From Rhexocercosporidium sp. MPI-PUGE-AT-0058 (Eukaryota > Ascomycota > Leotiomycetes > Helotiales), in assembly GCA_020746875.1 (NCBI GenBank), contig JAGTJL010000012.1, positions 1,674,001-1,738,000 on the forward strand: a stretch of 64,000 nt of DNA, in the 5' to 3' direction. The position numbers and the translations under genes were made by a program. Of the stretch, positions 10,291-22,126 are shown piece after piece. How positions within the stretch are numbered: position 1 is the stretch's first letter; each line of letters starts with the position of its first letter. The notes beneath the pieces were generated by a model. It was not told the origin of the DNA. It worked only from the letters and a program-made list of their open reading frames with translations, and made no database searches.

Positions 10291-12218
10291 TTAGACAGTG
10301 GACTGATTGACGACAGCAGCGCGCTTCTCGTCAATATGCTCATGCTCATTGTGAATATCCTTCTCAACCTCATGGAGGTCTAAGTGTGCAACCTCGGCAC
10401 TCTCACCATCGAAGATCTTGGCGAGTTCTTCGAGCGTGGGACCGCGGGTCTCGACATAGAAGAAGTACACGAAGATGAGCTCGAGGAAGTCCCAAAGAGT
10501 GTAGAACATGCAGAAGGTCCAGGCCTTCTTCTGCTTCTTGAGGTTGTCCCAGGCGATGGCGTTGGTGTAGTTCCCAAGGACCAGGGTAGCTTGCACGGTC
10601 AAGTTCATGATCATGATTCCCTTGGCTCGGAGCTTGTATGGGAGAATCTCGAGAGCGTAGGCGACGAGGAGGCCGGACCAGGCGAGCGAGTAGAAGACAC
10701 CAAAGAGCCAGACGAAGACAATTTGAGGATATCCGGTGGCCTTGGGGTTGGAACCACCTGTCTTCTCGTATTGCGAGGCAACGATGGTCCAGGCCAAGAA
10801 CATGAGAACCATACCGGCAGTCGAGGTCAAAAAGAGTGGTCGACGTCCGACACGGTCAACGAGGAAGGCACAGCTGACGGAGACGATGAGAGAAAGCATG
10901 GTTTGTCCACCATTAAGCTGGGAAACGTTAGCTACTGCCTCCAATACAACATCTTGGCTGGACTTACTGGGATCTTTTGGTTCTGGTCCTTGATTCCGGC
11001 ACCCTCGTAGATGAGATTCATATAGTTACTGAAGAGAGCATTGCCAGAGTATTGGGATATGATACCAAGTGAGATGAGGATTGCCAAGCGATACCTGTTG
11101 CCCTTGGTGCGAACGAAATCAGCGTAAGTGCTTGACTTCTTGTACTCGAACTCAAGACGAAGAGTCTCCTTGATCTCGCGGAACTCGAAAGCAACGGTTG
11201 CGTTTTGCTTGTCGCCATTGGCATGGTACTTCGCAAGAATGGTCTCCGCTTCCTCGTAACGTTCCTTGGAAACCAACCAACGTGGAGATTCTGGAACCCC
11301 TTGACTGGATATCAGCCGAATGTTCAATTTGTTTCGATGTGTTAGATAGACTTACAGTAGATGAAAACTAGTTGGATGGCAGCTGGGACAGCTTGGAGGA
11401 GAGTTAGAGATCTCCACGACCAGTTGCTATCGATGGCAATGGTTGCCCATGCCAGCCATGCAACGCCTGGTGTTTTGTCAGTTCTGGCTTCAATCTAGAG
11501 GACTATCTCGGCCTTACAGAGAGCACCCAAGTTCCACAGGCAGTTATAGATGGCAGTAACACGGCCACGATGTTGGGGATGGCAGATCTCGGTGAGCAAG
11601 ACCGGAGAGGCCATCTGGGCCATGGAGTTACCGAAACCGAGAACGAAACGACCGCCAGTGTACACTAAATGCGGATCAGTACGGTAAATCGAGGCAGATC
11701 TCACTCAAGACTCACTTCCGTATCCGTTGGCAAATGTGCCGAGGAGAGCACCCAACAGCATGATCGCACATCCAACTGCAATAGGTAGGCGACGTCCCCA
11801 CCAATCTGCCATATATGGGCTATGGCATGTCAGAGCCTACTGATAGTAACCTGTAGAGCGATGAGGAACTTACACCAATGGGAAACTGATGAGAGATCCA
11901 ATTTGGTAAATGGCATTCATGAGACCCAATTTGCTTCCAGTGGGTTCGTTGAAGAATTTCTGCCATTGATCCATGTTCTGGGAGGTATTCAAAAGCATAC
12001 TGCAAGACACCTTTGTTAGTCCCGAGATTGGAACACTATTCAGAATATGCTCACCCATCATAACCCGTAGTGGCAGATGCAACGCAAAGTACAGCGGCCC
12101 AGAAGTAAAGCTTTCTCAGTCCCGGGTCAGAAAGCCAGTGTACCTTCTCGAATTGAGGAGCCTCGCCCTGGGCGACCTCCAACGCCCCCTGCCTGGTGTT
12201 GACTCCGATGGCCACCAT
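10291..12218 (-). CDS. MFS sugar transporter (hexose/lactose porter family)
   Basis: Seven exons on the minus strand: 12218-12055, 11999-11874, 11819-11716, 11664-11518, 11466-11356, 11299-10968 and 10917-10291, giving 536 residues with every join in frame. Features of the sugar-porter family appear in order: YDGMLLNT in TM1, DWWGRR after TM2, GGRFVLGFG and an LLTEICHPQHRGR loop, PESPRWLVSKERYEEA before the cytoplasmic loop, DRVGRRPLF after TM8 and YFFYVETRGPTLEEL after TM12. The pattern fits the LAC12-like/hexose branch. It sits in the plasma membrane and would import a mono- or disaccharide with protons. The upstream region contains a CTGGGG element (12785-12790) matching the CreA consensus SYGGRG, a weak hint of glucose repression. 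Length is normal (about 530). Confidence 0.9.
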
Positions 12219-15200
12219 ATCGCCTGATTCAAAGAATGAATGTCAATGTCGATGAGAGAACGAGTAGTTGTTTGCTGCTCTGCAGTCAAGGGTCTTGCAA
12301 CTTCGAGGATGAAGCACGTCCATCGAGAGCAGGACAAGGAGCTTTCTTGTAGAAATCCATCTCGAGCCAAAGTTTTGATAACATGGGTATTACCCAGGGT
12401 GGCGGTAGGATAAACGGTAAACACAAGGGGATACTGCATGTCGTCTCGTGGATGCAACGCTCGTCGTCTATCCCTTTCAGGATGCAGAGTGAGAAAATCC
12501 GGGGATCTAGATGGGGCTAGGGGGACGAATGAACCTACGTTCTTGAATTTCTTCTGCCAGGCATGGGGCAACTATAGAAAGCGAATGTTACGGATAAAGA
12601 GCTGGACCCAACGCCACGGTCGGAGAAGTTTATCCATAGGTGTGCTTTTGTTCCGAAGTGAGCATCATGTGAGAAGCGCAAGGTATATTCTTGGGAGTCC
12701 CGCCAGATCGAATGGGCGCTCGTTTGATACAACCCCGCGTCTGGACAAGGCTTGGAATAACAATGGCGCACGGCTGGGTAGAGTCTGGGGTAGCGTCTGG
12801 GAGTGCAAGTGGTTCGGGAGACAGGGCTAAAGGGGAAGTGATCTTGACGCTTCAGGCTGAAGTTGGGTAAATAGAGGATTGACTTTGGGTGGCCTGGGTA
12901 AGCTCGGCAGAGTAGCCACTCTTAAACGAGCAGCCACCCGACTTTGGATGCCGCAAACATCGAAACGAGCCCCTTGATATGTCCATATTGAAGCTGAGTG
13001 TGATAGATTGTCAGGAAATGGATTTGATAGGACGCAGGTCGGCGCGACGGGACGAGCTCCCCGCAATAAACGCACGGTAATCTTTTCTGCGGCCCAGATG
13101 CTTGTGTTTTCGGCAGGGCTTACGGGTCTCAACACTCGCCAACATATCCCTTTTCAGTTCCACTAGCCACGGCCAACGTAACATCGTGAACTTTCCAGAC
13201 CACGGGGAGCGCAGCTTCTCGTCTTTAGATTTGAGGGGGTTCTTTGGTTCTGGCTTTCACGGACCAGAAATCCTCTTTCTGGAAGACCACCCAGCGGGAC
13301 AGCACCGGCGATCGGTTCGCCCTTACTGCTTCCAAAATACGACCCAGCTCTGGAGATCCATTTCCCCGGAAAACATCCATTTTTACGTTGCGTTACCAAA
13401 AACTCGTATTTGCCTCAATCTCGACCAACATTTCAATCAAACACTTTATCTTTGGTAGGTCAGGTTAACATTCTAACGTTGAAACATCATCTAAAGGGTC
13501 TGTGTAACACCACAACATGCCCCTTTTATCTATTCACGTGGTTCTAATATCTCCCTTTCAACCGCCAAAGGAGCTTCCGAGCTCCTGAAGTGTGGGCATG
13601 CTTAGCCTTCTCCCGCTCCCAAGCGAGACTCCAACCGATTAAAAGCAGGAGAAACACGTGATGCGATATTGCCTTGTTTAAAATAGCACGATAATCTGGG
13701 GTAATGAGATCCACCCAAAATGAAATCGGCTCCAAATTTTGGGAAGGGTGAAGCCACTCTCTCTGGTATGGGGAGTGCCATCTCCCCTAGTGGACAGAAA
13801 ATCAATCCAAACCTACACGTAATTTGTCTGAAGTCGGCTTGATCGAGATCTCGAACTCAATACAAGTTTTGGTCAAATGGAGACGGGTCGCGTATCACAC
13901 CAATCCAACCAACAGAGCGAAAAACCAGTGTTGGAAGGATGCAGCCAAATCAATCCGAAGATCCCTCCAACTTTCCAAAGAGAACACAACCAGGAACCCC
14001 CCTACAGCCTGCCTTTCACCCATTCATTTCGCGTAACCGGCCTCCTTTACAGAAATGGTGATGGCAACACTTCGTGTCCAAATCATCTCATTCGCTAAGG
14101 TCCCCCTGTCTATCCAAGACATGGGGAAGTCTGGTTCAAGATCGCCGAGCAAATTGGTGTGTTGGAGGCTATGGAAAAACTAGAATCTTTGCTGTCAGCT
14201 GCAATTTGCCTCAAATTGGTTGGTATTATACGATACTGAGAGACATACCCTCGACCTAATAACTTGAAACAATCAAATGTCTCGATATTCGCTGGATGTT
14301 CCTATGTCTTCTCACGTGGACTTGTACCGATGTACCCACTCATTCCTTCCAAACACATGTCAGCAAGCCATAAGCCATCTCATCTGCAAGATACCCAGCA
14401 CACTTGCCACATGGCATGCATAGCGGGACGAGATGCGATGCAACTAGTAACTTTACTTTTTGGCGTCCTGTCCCTCGGTTTCCCAATCCAGCGACCTCAT
14501 CCCCCACCACAACTACGGCGCTAAACAGTTCACCCCACCTCAAAGGCACACATCCCCCAGCTTCGCTCCCGCGCCCACTCACCTCCCCTCGTTCGGTGGT
14601 ACAAGTGACACTGTGACCATCTTACCAACAGAGGGTTTTGCATGGTATGCGGGCCCGCTTTCGGCCCTTTACCTAGGGAGTCTTGCCTTTGTGACTGGTG
14701 TTGTCTACGAATGCGATGGAATGTTGGATCTTTGTTTATATTATGGAGGGGGAAATATGCTTAAACAAGTGGAGAGAAGGAGGTTATTCCCAGTACCGGC
14801 ATTGTCTCCGGTTGTGGATCAGAACCTTAAGTACACTTGTACCGACGTGCCCGTCCTGAAGAATAATAGCAATTATCGTAAAAGCTCAAAATTCTGAGAT
14901 TTGAAGACGATTGATTCCTTGAATTCAGATCTCGTTAGATTTGTATTCGGTTTCGCAACGATTTCCATTCTTTGTTCTGTTTATCATTGCATGTTCGATT
15001 TAGACCTGCTCTAGCGAGGCTAAACTTTGGTCTTACTTCTCCCTCTTTCTGTCTTCCCATCTCAGTAGATCCTCCAATAGACGAGTCTTATCAGAAATCC
15101 TAAGGTAAACACTAGTAATGAACGCCCGGGTGCTGATCCAGATTTTGCCGCTTCTTGCTTGTAAGATTAAAACACTAACAGCAAGCAACCTCATTTTTCA

Positions 15201-16128
15201 ATTCAAGATCCTCAGCTCCGCCTCTTGTAGTACAGCAAGACTACCCTAACACCTCCTCCATCGTATCGCTATCTCCCTATACTTCCCTTAACTCATTTAT
15301 GAGTCTACCTTCCTCTCAAGTAAATCATAGCGGTTCTGATGCTACAGTGGAAATCGCATCATGACGAAGACGAGTTCCTTCGGACGGAAGGAAGTTGCCG
15401 TGTGTCGGCTCGTAGGGGCGACCTTCCGAGGCTGAGCGGCTGACTTCCTTGGGGACTTTTGTATCTTGAATAGGTGAGGCTAGATGCGCTTAGATTGAAA
15501 ACGTCCGATGAGAAGGATGTGAGGCATTCTTCGGGGCTTTTTAGGTTGGGCTTTCGAGCGTGTTCATTCTGTATCCGTTTTGGTTGGAGTATCGTGACTT
15601 GGAGACTCGAGTGTCTTGACTTCTGGTCTAGTGGTTTCAAGTACTCATTCTTGGAGGTCACTTATATGGACCGACGTTGTCCTACCTCTCAATCCCACAG
15701 TTGCAAACCATGCAGCAAGTCAGGGGCATGTATCTTTTGTAACATTCGTTATGTTTTGGATGCAAGAGCAACCATCTATTCCAGCTGAGCTTTGTATATG
15801 AGAGAGGAACCAGGATATTGAAATCATATAATTTAACGTCCAATTGTGAATTTTCCTGTTTTTCGAAGTCGGGAAGAGCCATACAGCAAGCGAGGATATA
15901 GGAATATCAGAGTAGTACGAAGCATCTGTCCAAAGATAAGATAGAGTGATAAACCAGGAGGACGTAATATTTCTGGTAAGCCTTGTCATGATCGAGGACT
16001 TGGTTTGATTGTACGCACCGCTATCTTCTCAAGTTAGCCGAAGATAATATTAATTTCACCGGACTGCTTTTTCATGCACCTCACGGTTCCATCTCTATAT
16101 ACCTAGACTCGACTGCGCCCCGAATTAT
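12219..16128. other. 3.9-kb gene-poor region
   Basis: This long stretch holds the sugar-transporter promoter on its left and the 3' end of the decayed esterase on its right. Open frames of 60-145 residues are present (for example 12438-12830 + and 14460-14897 +), but none shows a domain, signal peptide or credible exon structure. On the minus strand around 15359-15990 two frames have hydrophobic and serine-rich stretches that could be remnants of a membrane protein, but I could not reconstruct one. No repeats recognised. Confidence 0.45.
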
Positions 16129-18223
16129 TCAACCATCCTGCTCCGGAACAATTGATCCCATACTTCTCCAAAAGTCACATCTCATTCCCCTCCCACCTTC
16201 CTACGAAAACGCATCAACAAGCGTGAAATTATTTCTCAACCCTGGATTTCTATACTGCGTAACATTGAGAGGCGTGCTATTAAACGTGGCTCCTACGACA
16301 CTGGTACTCCTCTCCTCCTGTATCATTGAGGTTCAGCTGGTACGGTCTAGTATTAGTGTAACCAGCCAGTCAATAATGGAGTGGCTTGTGTTGGATGATA
16401 ATGTGGAGGACTTGCCTGCTGCGATCGAGGTGGATATTGAGGGGTTGTCTTGCATTATGAAATTCCCGAAGACAGCTGTGATATTTAGCCAGAAATCTAG
16501 AAAAGAGATAGAAAAGGGAAGACATACTCATGAACGCTCGTATGAACTCAGGTCCGTGGTTTGGTATGGAACCTGGACCGAAGTATGCTGATACGTCTGT
16601 ACCATGAAGCGCGGATGGGACTGAGTATTGGTCTGTCCAAGCTTCGTGTCCATTGCCGGTGTAAGCTTCTGCGAGCCAGTCTGAAGGATAGATAAATATC
16701 GTCTCAGCATAGACGTTCTAAATGAAATTAAGCCGATATTATGCATCTGGAACGAAGCGACTCGCATTTTCCCGCTGTTGTTGACCTGTTGCGATCGAGC
16801 TCACATTGATAGCTGTCGTACCTGTGTATCCGGATGTTGCGTAGTCAACAGAACTCATGGTATCCGTGGCATTGCTACCTGGGTAGTATTGAAGCTCCCT
16901 GGAGACATCATCTTCGGTGAAAAGAGGGAATACTTCCTGGATCTAAGAAACGAGGGCATTCTCTCATGTGATATTCTGAGGGACGAAAAGTGGACCCTCA
17001 AGGGCATTGTTCTGAGAATGTCAATTTCTGTCCGGGATGAAATCTACATATTCAGGGATTATATACTCCAGACAGGACTGTGAGCACGTTGACCTGTTTC
17101 TTCTGTAATTGCAATTGCTCACTTGGAAGCTGCTGAATGGACTTTCCATCTGTGACGGGTAAGAACCCCCAAGTGCATATGTCCCGGATGCGGAGGTGGA
17201 TGCACTCGCGTTTTAAAGCATAGGAGTGTCCTTCTCAACTAAGCACTTAAATACTGGCTCCGCATCAGCCGGGCTACCAAAAGCATATCCCGACAAACAT
17301 CCAGCAGCTTCAGCAAAGGCGTAGTAGCTCTGCCTTGGTACCAAATCGTTGTAGCTATACTGCATCGGAAGGTATGGAGATGCTGCAATAACCGGTTTTG
17401 TGCAAATTTAGTCACTATGTCTCTCGTCATTTGAGGAAACTGGCCTACATTAGTGAAGAGAAAGTTCCCAAGGTTCCCCCGTGTGCCATAGTCTGAAGCA
17501 TCACTGAGCCAGCACCAGCAGACTCCTCAGCTATGGTAACCTGCGAAGCATTCCTATCAAAAAGATGAATGTAGCTCTGAACCCACTGCAAAGCAAACGT
17601 CTGATCCCTGATACCGACATTTGTAACACCAAAACGGTTCACTTCATCAGATGCCAAGAACCCAAAAGCACCAAGTCGATACTGGAAACTGACACTGATT
17701 GAATTGTCGTTGTTGGTTCTGATTATTGGGGAGAGATCTGGCCTCCGTTTCCTTGTCCGTAGCCACCGCCGTGGATCCGTACGAAAACAGGCAGACTTTG
17801 AGCGGTTTTTGCCGGCGTGGAGATGTTGAGGTAGAGAAAATCCTCGGATGCAGAAGGACTATTGCTTTCTTCTAGCGAATTTGTTTCTGTGCCGTAATTC
17901 GTAGAAGCTTGTGGATATTGGTTCGGGATAACACTTGCGGGGATGATACTGCTTCGGTGAAAGGCTGGGGTTTGTGGTGCTTGCCATCGCAAGTCATCTA
18001 TGGGAGCAGCATATCGAATGCCCTTCCCTTCATTGACACCACTTGATTCATTATAGAACCCCTCGTAAATCGAACATCCAAGATCCAGTTGCAGAGACGA
18101 TGTGTTGGTTGATTGCCGTCTCCTGAGAGCCCTATCCAAAGGCCTCGGAGTGAAAGACGCCAGAGAGGCAGATGCAAATGCCAATGTAGCAAACAAGGAG
18201 AGCGTCGCAATGACTCGCCTGAT
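16129..18223 (-). pseudogene. Type-B carboxylesterase/lipase pseudogene
   Basis: Homology to secreted fungal type-B carboxylesterases runs through about 2.1 kb but only by changing frame repeatedly. In order: an ARRV-type signal peptide whose ATG appears changed to ATC (18223-18221); LDLGCSIYEGFYN; a YLNISTP segment; the oxyanion-hole motif RIHGGGYGQGNGGQ (about 17740); a one-base frameshift, then SVSFQYRLGAFGFLASDEV; the nucleophile elbow, which reads E-E-S-A-G instead of G-E-S-A-G (Ser codon 17520-17522); a shift, then ASPYLPMQYSYNDLVP and CLVEKDTPML; further fragments such as LFTEDDVS, YAETIFIYPSDWLAEAYTGN, DVSAYFGPG and finally TPLNVTQYRNPG and FWRSMGSIVPE, with a stop at 16129. At least five frameshifts and several in-frame stops. 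An intact enzyme would hydrolyse extracellular esters; this copy cannot. Confidence 0.85.
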
Positions 18224-18791
18224 GTTTGCAAAAACTTAAAACGGATAAATGAGAAGTATGTCTCTACCTGCTAATGGATTTACACACCTTTTGAACCTTT
18301 TAGCTTATCGGGGTTTACGGAGTTCGTGATATCATGGCGGAGCTACCCCGCAGAGATTCATTTCTCAAAATCCTTTAGAAAGCTACAACTCTCGGGAAGA
18401 ACGCAGATGGTTATGGTCTGCTGAATAATAACGGTTAAGTGATGACGTTGATCGATTTAGAAGTTCGACGCCATCAACAATCTAAGATTAAGGCCTCACG
18501 TCAAGCTTCTGACAGATAGGAACAGGACATATTTGACCTAGAAAATTATAATTGGCATGGTTTGAGTTCAAAAGTAGTTTGGCCGAGCTGGAACATACTG
18601 TACAGAACGAATTTGATACCTCTGCGGAGAAGAGAAAATGAATTAAGCGAGGAAGAAAGGGGCTGAAATGCCGATTAAGCGAGGCCGGAAAATTAATTTC
18701 CCGCCCCTCCTTCAGCGACAGCAACCCACTCTTTGTACCCTACGTACCCCGACTCTACTCCTCACCAACGCAATAAACAAATGCTTCGCGA
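18224..18791. other. Intergenic region
   Basis: Between the start of the dead carboxylesterase and the 3' end of the next minus-strand gene. No gene or repeat seen; it includes the old promoter of the pseudogene. Confidence 0.5.
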
Positions 18792-19868
18792 TCAGAACTG
18801 TCCCTGGCTGAACGTGATGCCACCCTCAATCGCGCATCCTGTTACACTAACATGATCCTCTTTAGGATACTCCTTCATCTCCAACTTTTCAAATCTCCCG
18901 CTCTTCGCCAACCTCTCATACATCTCAACAGCATAGTCTTTCTGCTTCGCAACCTCAGCAATCTTCCTCCTTGTCTCCCACTGCTCATCAGTCTGAAATT
19001 TGCCTCGCACAGCAGGCTGTTCATTGCCGCCCCAGAAAAGCGCCAACTTCTTCTTATTCGCCCCCTCCGTCTCCGATTTTGCGAGCCATGCCGTTTCCTC
19101 CTTGATGATGAACTGCGAATTCCACTCGACCGACGCGCTGGCCGCTACATAAACATCGAACATATCTGCGCGAGTAAAGAGGGCATGGAGTGCGAATAAA
19201 CCACCATATGAATGCCCCCAAAGTGTTTCCTCATCGAGTGTGACATTTGGCAGAGCTTGGGTCTTGATGAACGGCTTCAACTCGTCTTGAATGAAGTCGA
19301 GGAATTTGTCTGCGCCCCCATAAGGTGTCTTGTGTGGCTTTCCGTCGTGTCCTGGTGGCCATTCGCCCATCTCGCATGGAGGCGTTAGGTCTACTCGACG
19401 TTGTTCGTCCCAGACCCATATTGTATCTCTGATCAACGAGTTAGTATGTATGATTTTCAAATGTCTCGGTATCAGAACAAGGATCCGATCCCAAATCTTA
19501 GATCATGGAGGATTCTAAGGCGAGAGGAGACATACCCCATCTGGTACCCGATTCCTACGACGATGACATCTGGTGCTGCCCATGCGCAGCAGGCTCTCCG
19601 TCGCACGGCTTCCATGGTGCTATAGAAGAATGCGTTGCCATCGGGCACGTAGCTGTTGATCTGTTTGTCAGTACAAGAGAATTGGGGAGGGCATTTGGGA
19701 GAGGTGTTGGACCTACATCACATTCGCTCTCTTTCCCGTGAAATCACCCTCCTTATCGAGTTTCCATTGCAAAGGGTATGCGATGAAGATTTGATACTTC
19801 ACCCCCTCTGAAGATGAGATGTCCCATTGCGCAGCGTGCTTCGGGATACAGGGAGATGATTGTGCCAT
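18792..19868 (-). CDS. Alpha/beta-hydrolase, esterase D/siderophore-esterase type
   Basis: Three exons, 19868-19717, 19652-19536 and 19428-18792, give 301 residues. The joins read NVIYVPDGNAFFYS and YQMGDTIWVW, both in frame. The protein is an esterase of the PF00756-like (IroE/Fes/BesA) group: a YVPDGNAFF strand, PDVIVVGIGY before the cap, DLTPP, the nucleophile elbow WGHSYGG (Ser163) and a C-terminal DHVSV histidine (H282). There is no signal peptide, so it is probably cytosolic. Fungal relatives include EstB-type enzymes that open triacetylfusarinine-type siderophores to free iron; substrate assignment here is inference, supported by the iron-type GATA motifs upstream. Other esters, including drug or polyketide esters, remain possible. 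Length is normal for the family (about 290-320). Confidence 0.8.
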
Positions 19869-20124
19869 TGCCGAGTACCTTTCTCTTGTCCTGTATGCTC
19901 TACAGATCTTTTGGATGGTGTCGAGGATCTCTTCGGTATCACTGTAGTTGATGTTTGATATGATAGACTGTCTGGTAAGCAAGCTTCGTCCACGGCACAG
20001 CAGACAGATATCTTGCTGCTTGCTATGATATCTTCACAAACACAAGACCAAAGTCTCCATTTTCACTGTGGGCAGCGATGTCGGTCGAGGAGGGGTAGCC
20101 AAGCCTCGTGTGTTCCTGCATACG

Positions 20125-20140
20125 CTATCTGATCTGATAG
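20125..20140. promoter_or_regulatory. Paired GATA motifs, near-match to iron-repressor site
   Basis: Two overlapping inverted ATCWGATAG sequences, each 8 of 9 to the ATCWGATAA consensus bound by SreA/Urbs1-type iron-regulatory GATA factors, form the imperfect palindrome CTATCTGATCTGATAG about 260 bases upstream of the esterase ATG. Confidence 0.5.
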
Positions 20141-20257
20141 CGTCTGATCGCGAAGACCCCACCGCACCATACGCATTCGTGAATGGTGCTTCACTGGATG
20201 ATGGTGCTATACTGTACAGTACAGTAGCTTGCATCTTCAAGATCTTATCTGGTAAGG

Positions 20258-20266
20258 ATCTGATAA
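20258..20266 (+). promoter_or_regulatory. Perfect ATCTGATAA iron-responsive GATA motif
   Basis: An exact match to ATCWGATAA lies 390 bases upstream of the esterase start. A further AGATAAG (minus strand, about 20245-20251) lies just beside it. The consensus is established for SreA-type repression of siderophore genes in ascomycetes; its use here is inferred from sequence and position. Confidence 0.5.
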
Positions 20267-21671
20267 GATTATGACTAGTGCTTCTCCACTTTTATCCGAC
20301 TGTGGCCGTGATGAGGATAACGTGGTGGATAATATCAACTCACGACTCGTTATCAAGGCGGTCATGAATATCTTGCGAAACATGCGTTGTGCTTAAGTCT
20401 CATTTTCTTGGCTCCTTCTTTCATGGCAATTCAATTTCATCTGTCTTAATGGAGACTTCAGACTTCCACATGCGTTTCGTTTTCATACAATTTCTCTCCC
20501 CTTGGATGGACTGGTATCAACTTAGAGCTTCTTGTCTGATGGAGACATAAAGACCATGTTTTTAAATACAGGATGGTAGTCTTATAATTTCCTCGTCTTC
20601 GCATCGAGGTTGCATCGGCATATCCGTTACAAGTATAATATTTCATTTCACCCAAGCTACCTGCACTTGAGCTGAGCGGTAGTGGGCGTCTGGGGCTTGA
20701 CCTATGATACAGGAACATCTTAGCAGTAAGTTTGAGGGGGCAATCTATCGATCTTCATTACTTTCGTACTAGTAGGTTCTCCTATTATTTTTTTCTTTCT
20801 GTTTTTGATTGAGATAGTTCCTTAGGCATAAAGTTCGTCGAACTCTGGCTGAAAGTTCAACTCTGAAGAAAAAGCCCAGCAACTGGGATTTCATAGGCGA
20901 GAGTTCATGATTATTGGATAGTCTCATGGTTGCTAGATTTTCTAGGTCGGTAATTCTCAAAGAACGACGTCTATTCTTCTTGAAATGCTCCCAGCTCAGC
21001 ACAATCTTTCCCCAGGTGGCTACGACTCTACTTCTAGTGTGTAAAACTCGTTAGTTTTATAAAAGTCAAGAGCTAGGATAGGAATTGATTTGAATGATTT
21101 CTAATTTTTCGTGGTAAGTTAACCCAACTTTACTCGGAGAACCAAGCGTGATACTCGTGCCACGTCCACTGTGACTCTGTTCCCACCGTCAATCTTCCAA
21201 GGAACAAGACTGGGGGAGGTGTTATCACACACATTAACGACGTCTTTGTACATTCTCTGCGATTCCAGATCATGCCACTGTCCGGGCTAGTTAGGAACAC
21301 TGTAACAGTACTTGTGTTTCCGGTCGGAGTCTCAAACAGAAAGCCGGAAACTGTAGACAGCAACAATCTCTCTTCTGAAGAACCAAGTCGCACTACTTAC
21401 ATATGGGTGGGAACATAGTCCGCATTGAAACATCAACAGCACTTATATCCTCTAGAATGGCTCGGTCTGTTTACCTCCGTACTGTCAGCTACACTTGTAC
21501 AACATCGAACTCATGTACGAACTTCGAACGGATGTTTCAAACACTAAATTCTAAGATTTCTGCTAGAAGACTAAGTCATAACACTTGGAGTTACATTCGT
21601 ACTACTGCACTTACTCTCTCAAGGGTAGAAGTTCAAGCCAGGTCGATACAGGAACAGTTTCCGAAGTCAAT

Positions 21672-21735
21672 CCATCCTCATTCTCATCCTCAACCTCATC
21701 CTCATCCTCATCCTCATCCTTATCCTTATCCTCAA
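21672..21735 (+). repeat. CTCATC hexanucleotide repeat
   Basis: About ten imperfect copies of CTCATC (with CTTATC and CTCAAC variants) lie about 400 bases upstream of the SREBP start. Pure CT/A composition on the + strand. It is a microsatellite, not a coding repeat: the frame through it (His-Pro repeats) lacks a plausible gene. Confidence 0.75.
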
Positions 21736-22126
21736 AAAGCTACCCCTCGCATAGGTTGTGGCTTTCCTCGAACCGGCTAGACGTGAATCCCTCGGCGCCT
21801 TACCCTTCTCGTCCACTTGTGGGGTGGGGCCTAGACCCGTCTACCGGCGCTTATTGGCTTCTGCACGCCTTGTCTTCTCTCAGTCGCAACAACATCGTAC
21901 GATTTTGAAGCCCAGCGTACGATATCGCTCAGTCCTACCTAGTCGCAATACAAAACACTTCCCACAACCCCCTCAGAGTTTCTTTATCGCGTGATTTATC
22001 CTTGTCTCGATCGATGCTTGCAGGTTAATGCCCTCGGATCATCAGCTCATTCTCCCTGACCGCATTTCTTACTGACAGCACCACTCCCCGTCACCAGCGA
22101 CCGACCGACCGACCGAACGAACGAAG

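Larger units (their letters stand above)
19869..22126. other. Divergent promoter region of esterase and SREBP genes
   Basis: 2.26 kb between two genes transcribed away from each other. The left part carries the iron-type GATA motifs. The right part carries a hexanucleotide repeat (21672-21735) and, just before the SREBP ATG, a GACC/GAAC tetranucleotide run (22098-22126) in the presumed 5' leader. Open frames here (for example 21130-21393 minus) have no recognisable features. Confidence 0.5.

Noticed and set aside
10384..11010. 208-residue + strand open frame
   Set aside because: It is the antisense of the last two exons of the sugar transporter, crosses an intron and has composition typical of a mirror frame.
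21403..21780. His-Pro repeat protein encoded by the hexamer repeat
   Set aside because: The repeat frame arises from the CTCATC microsatellite; upstream text is not protein-like and no start context or introns support it.
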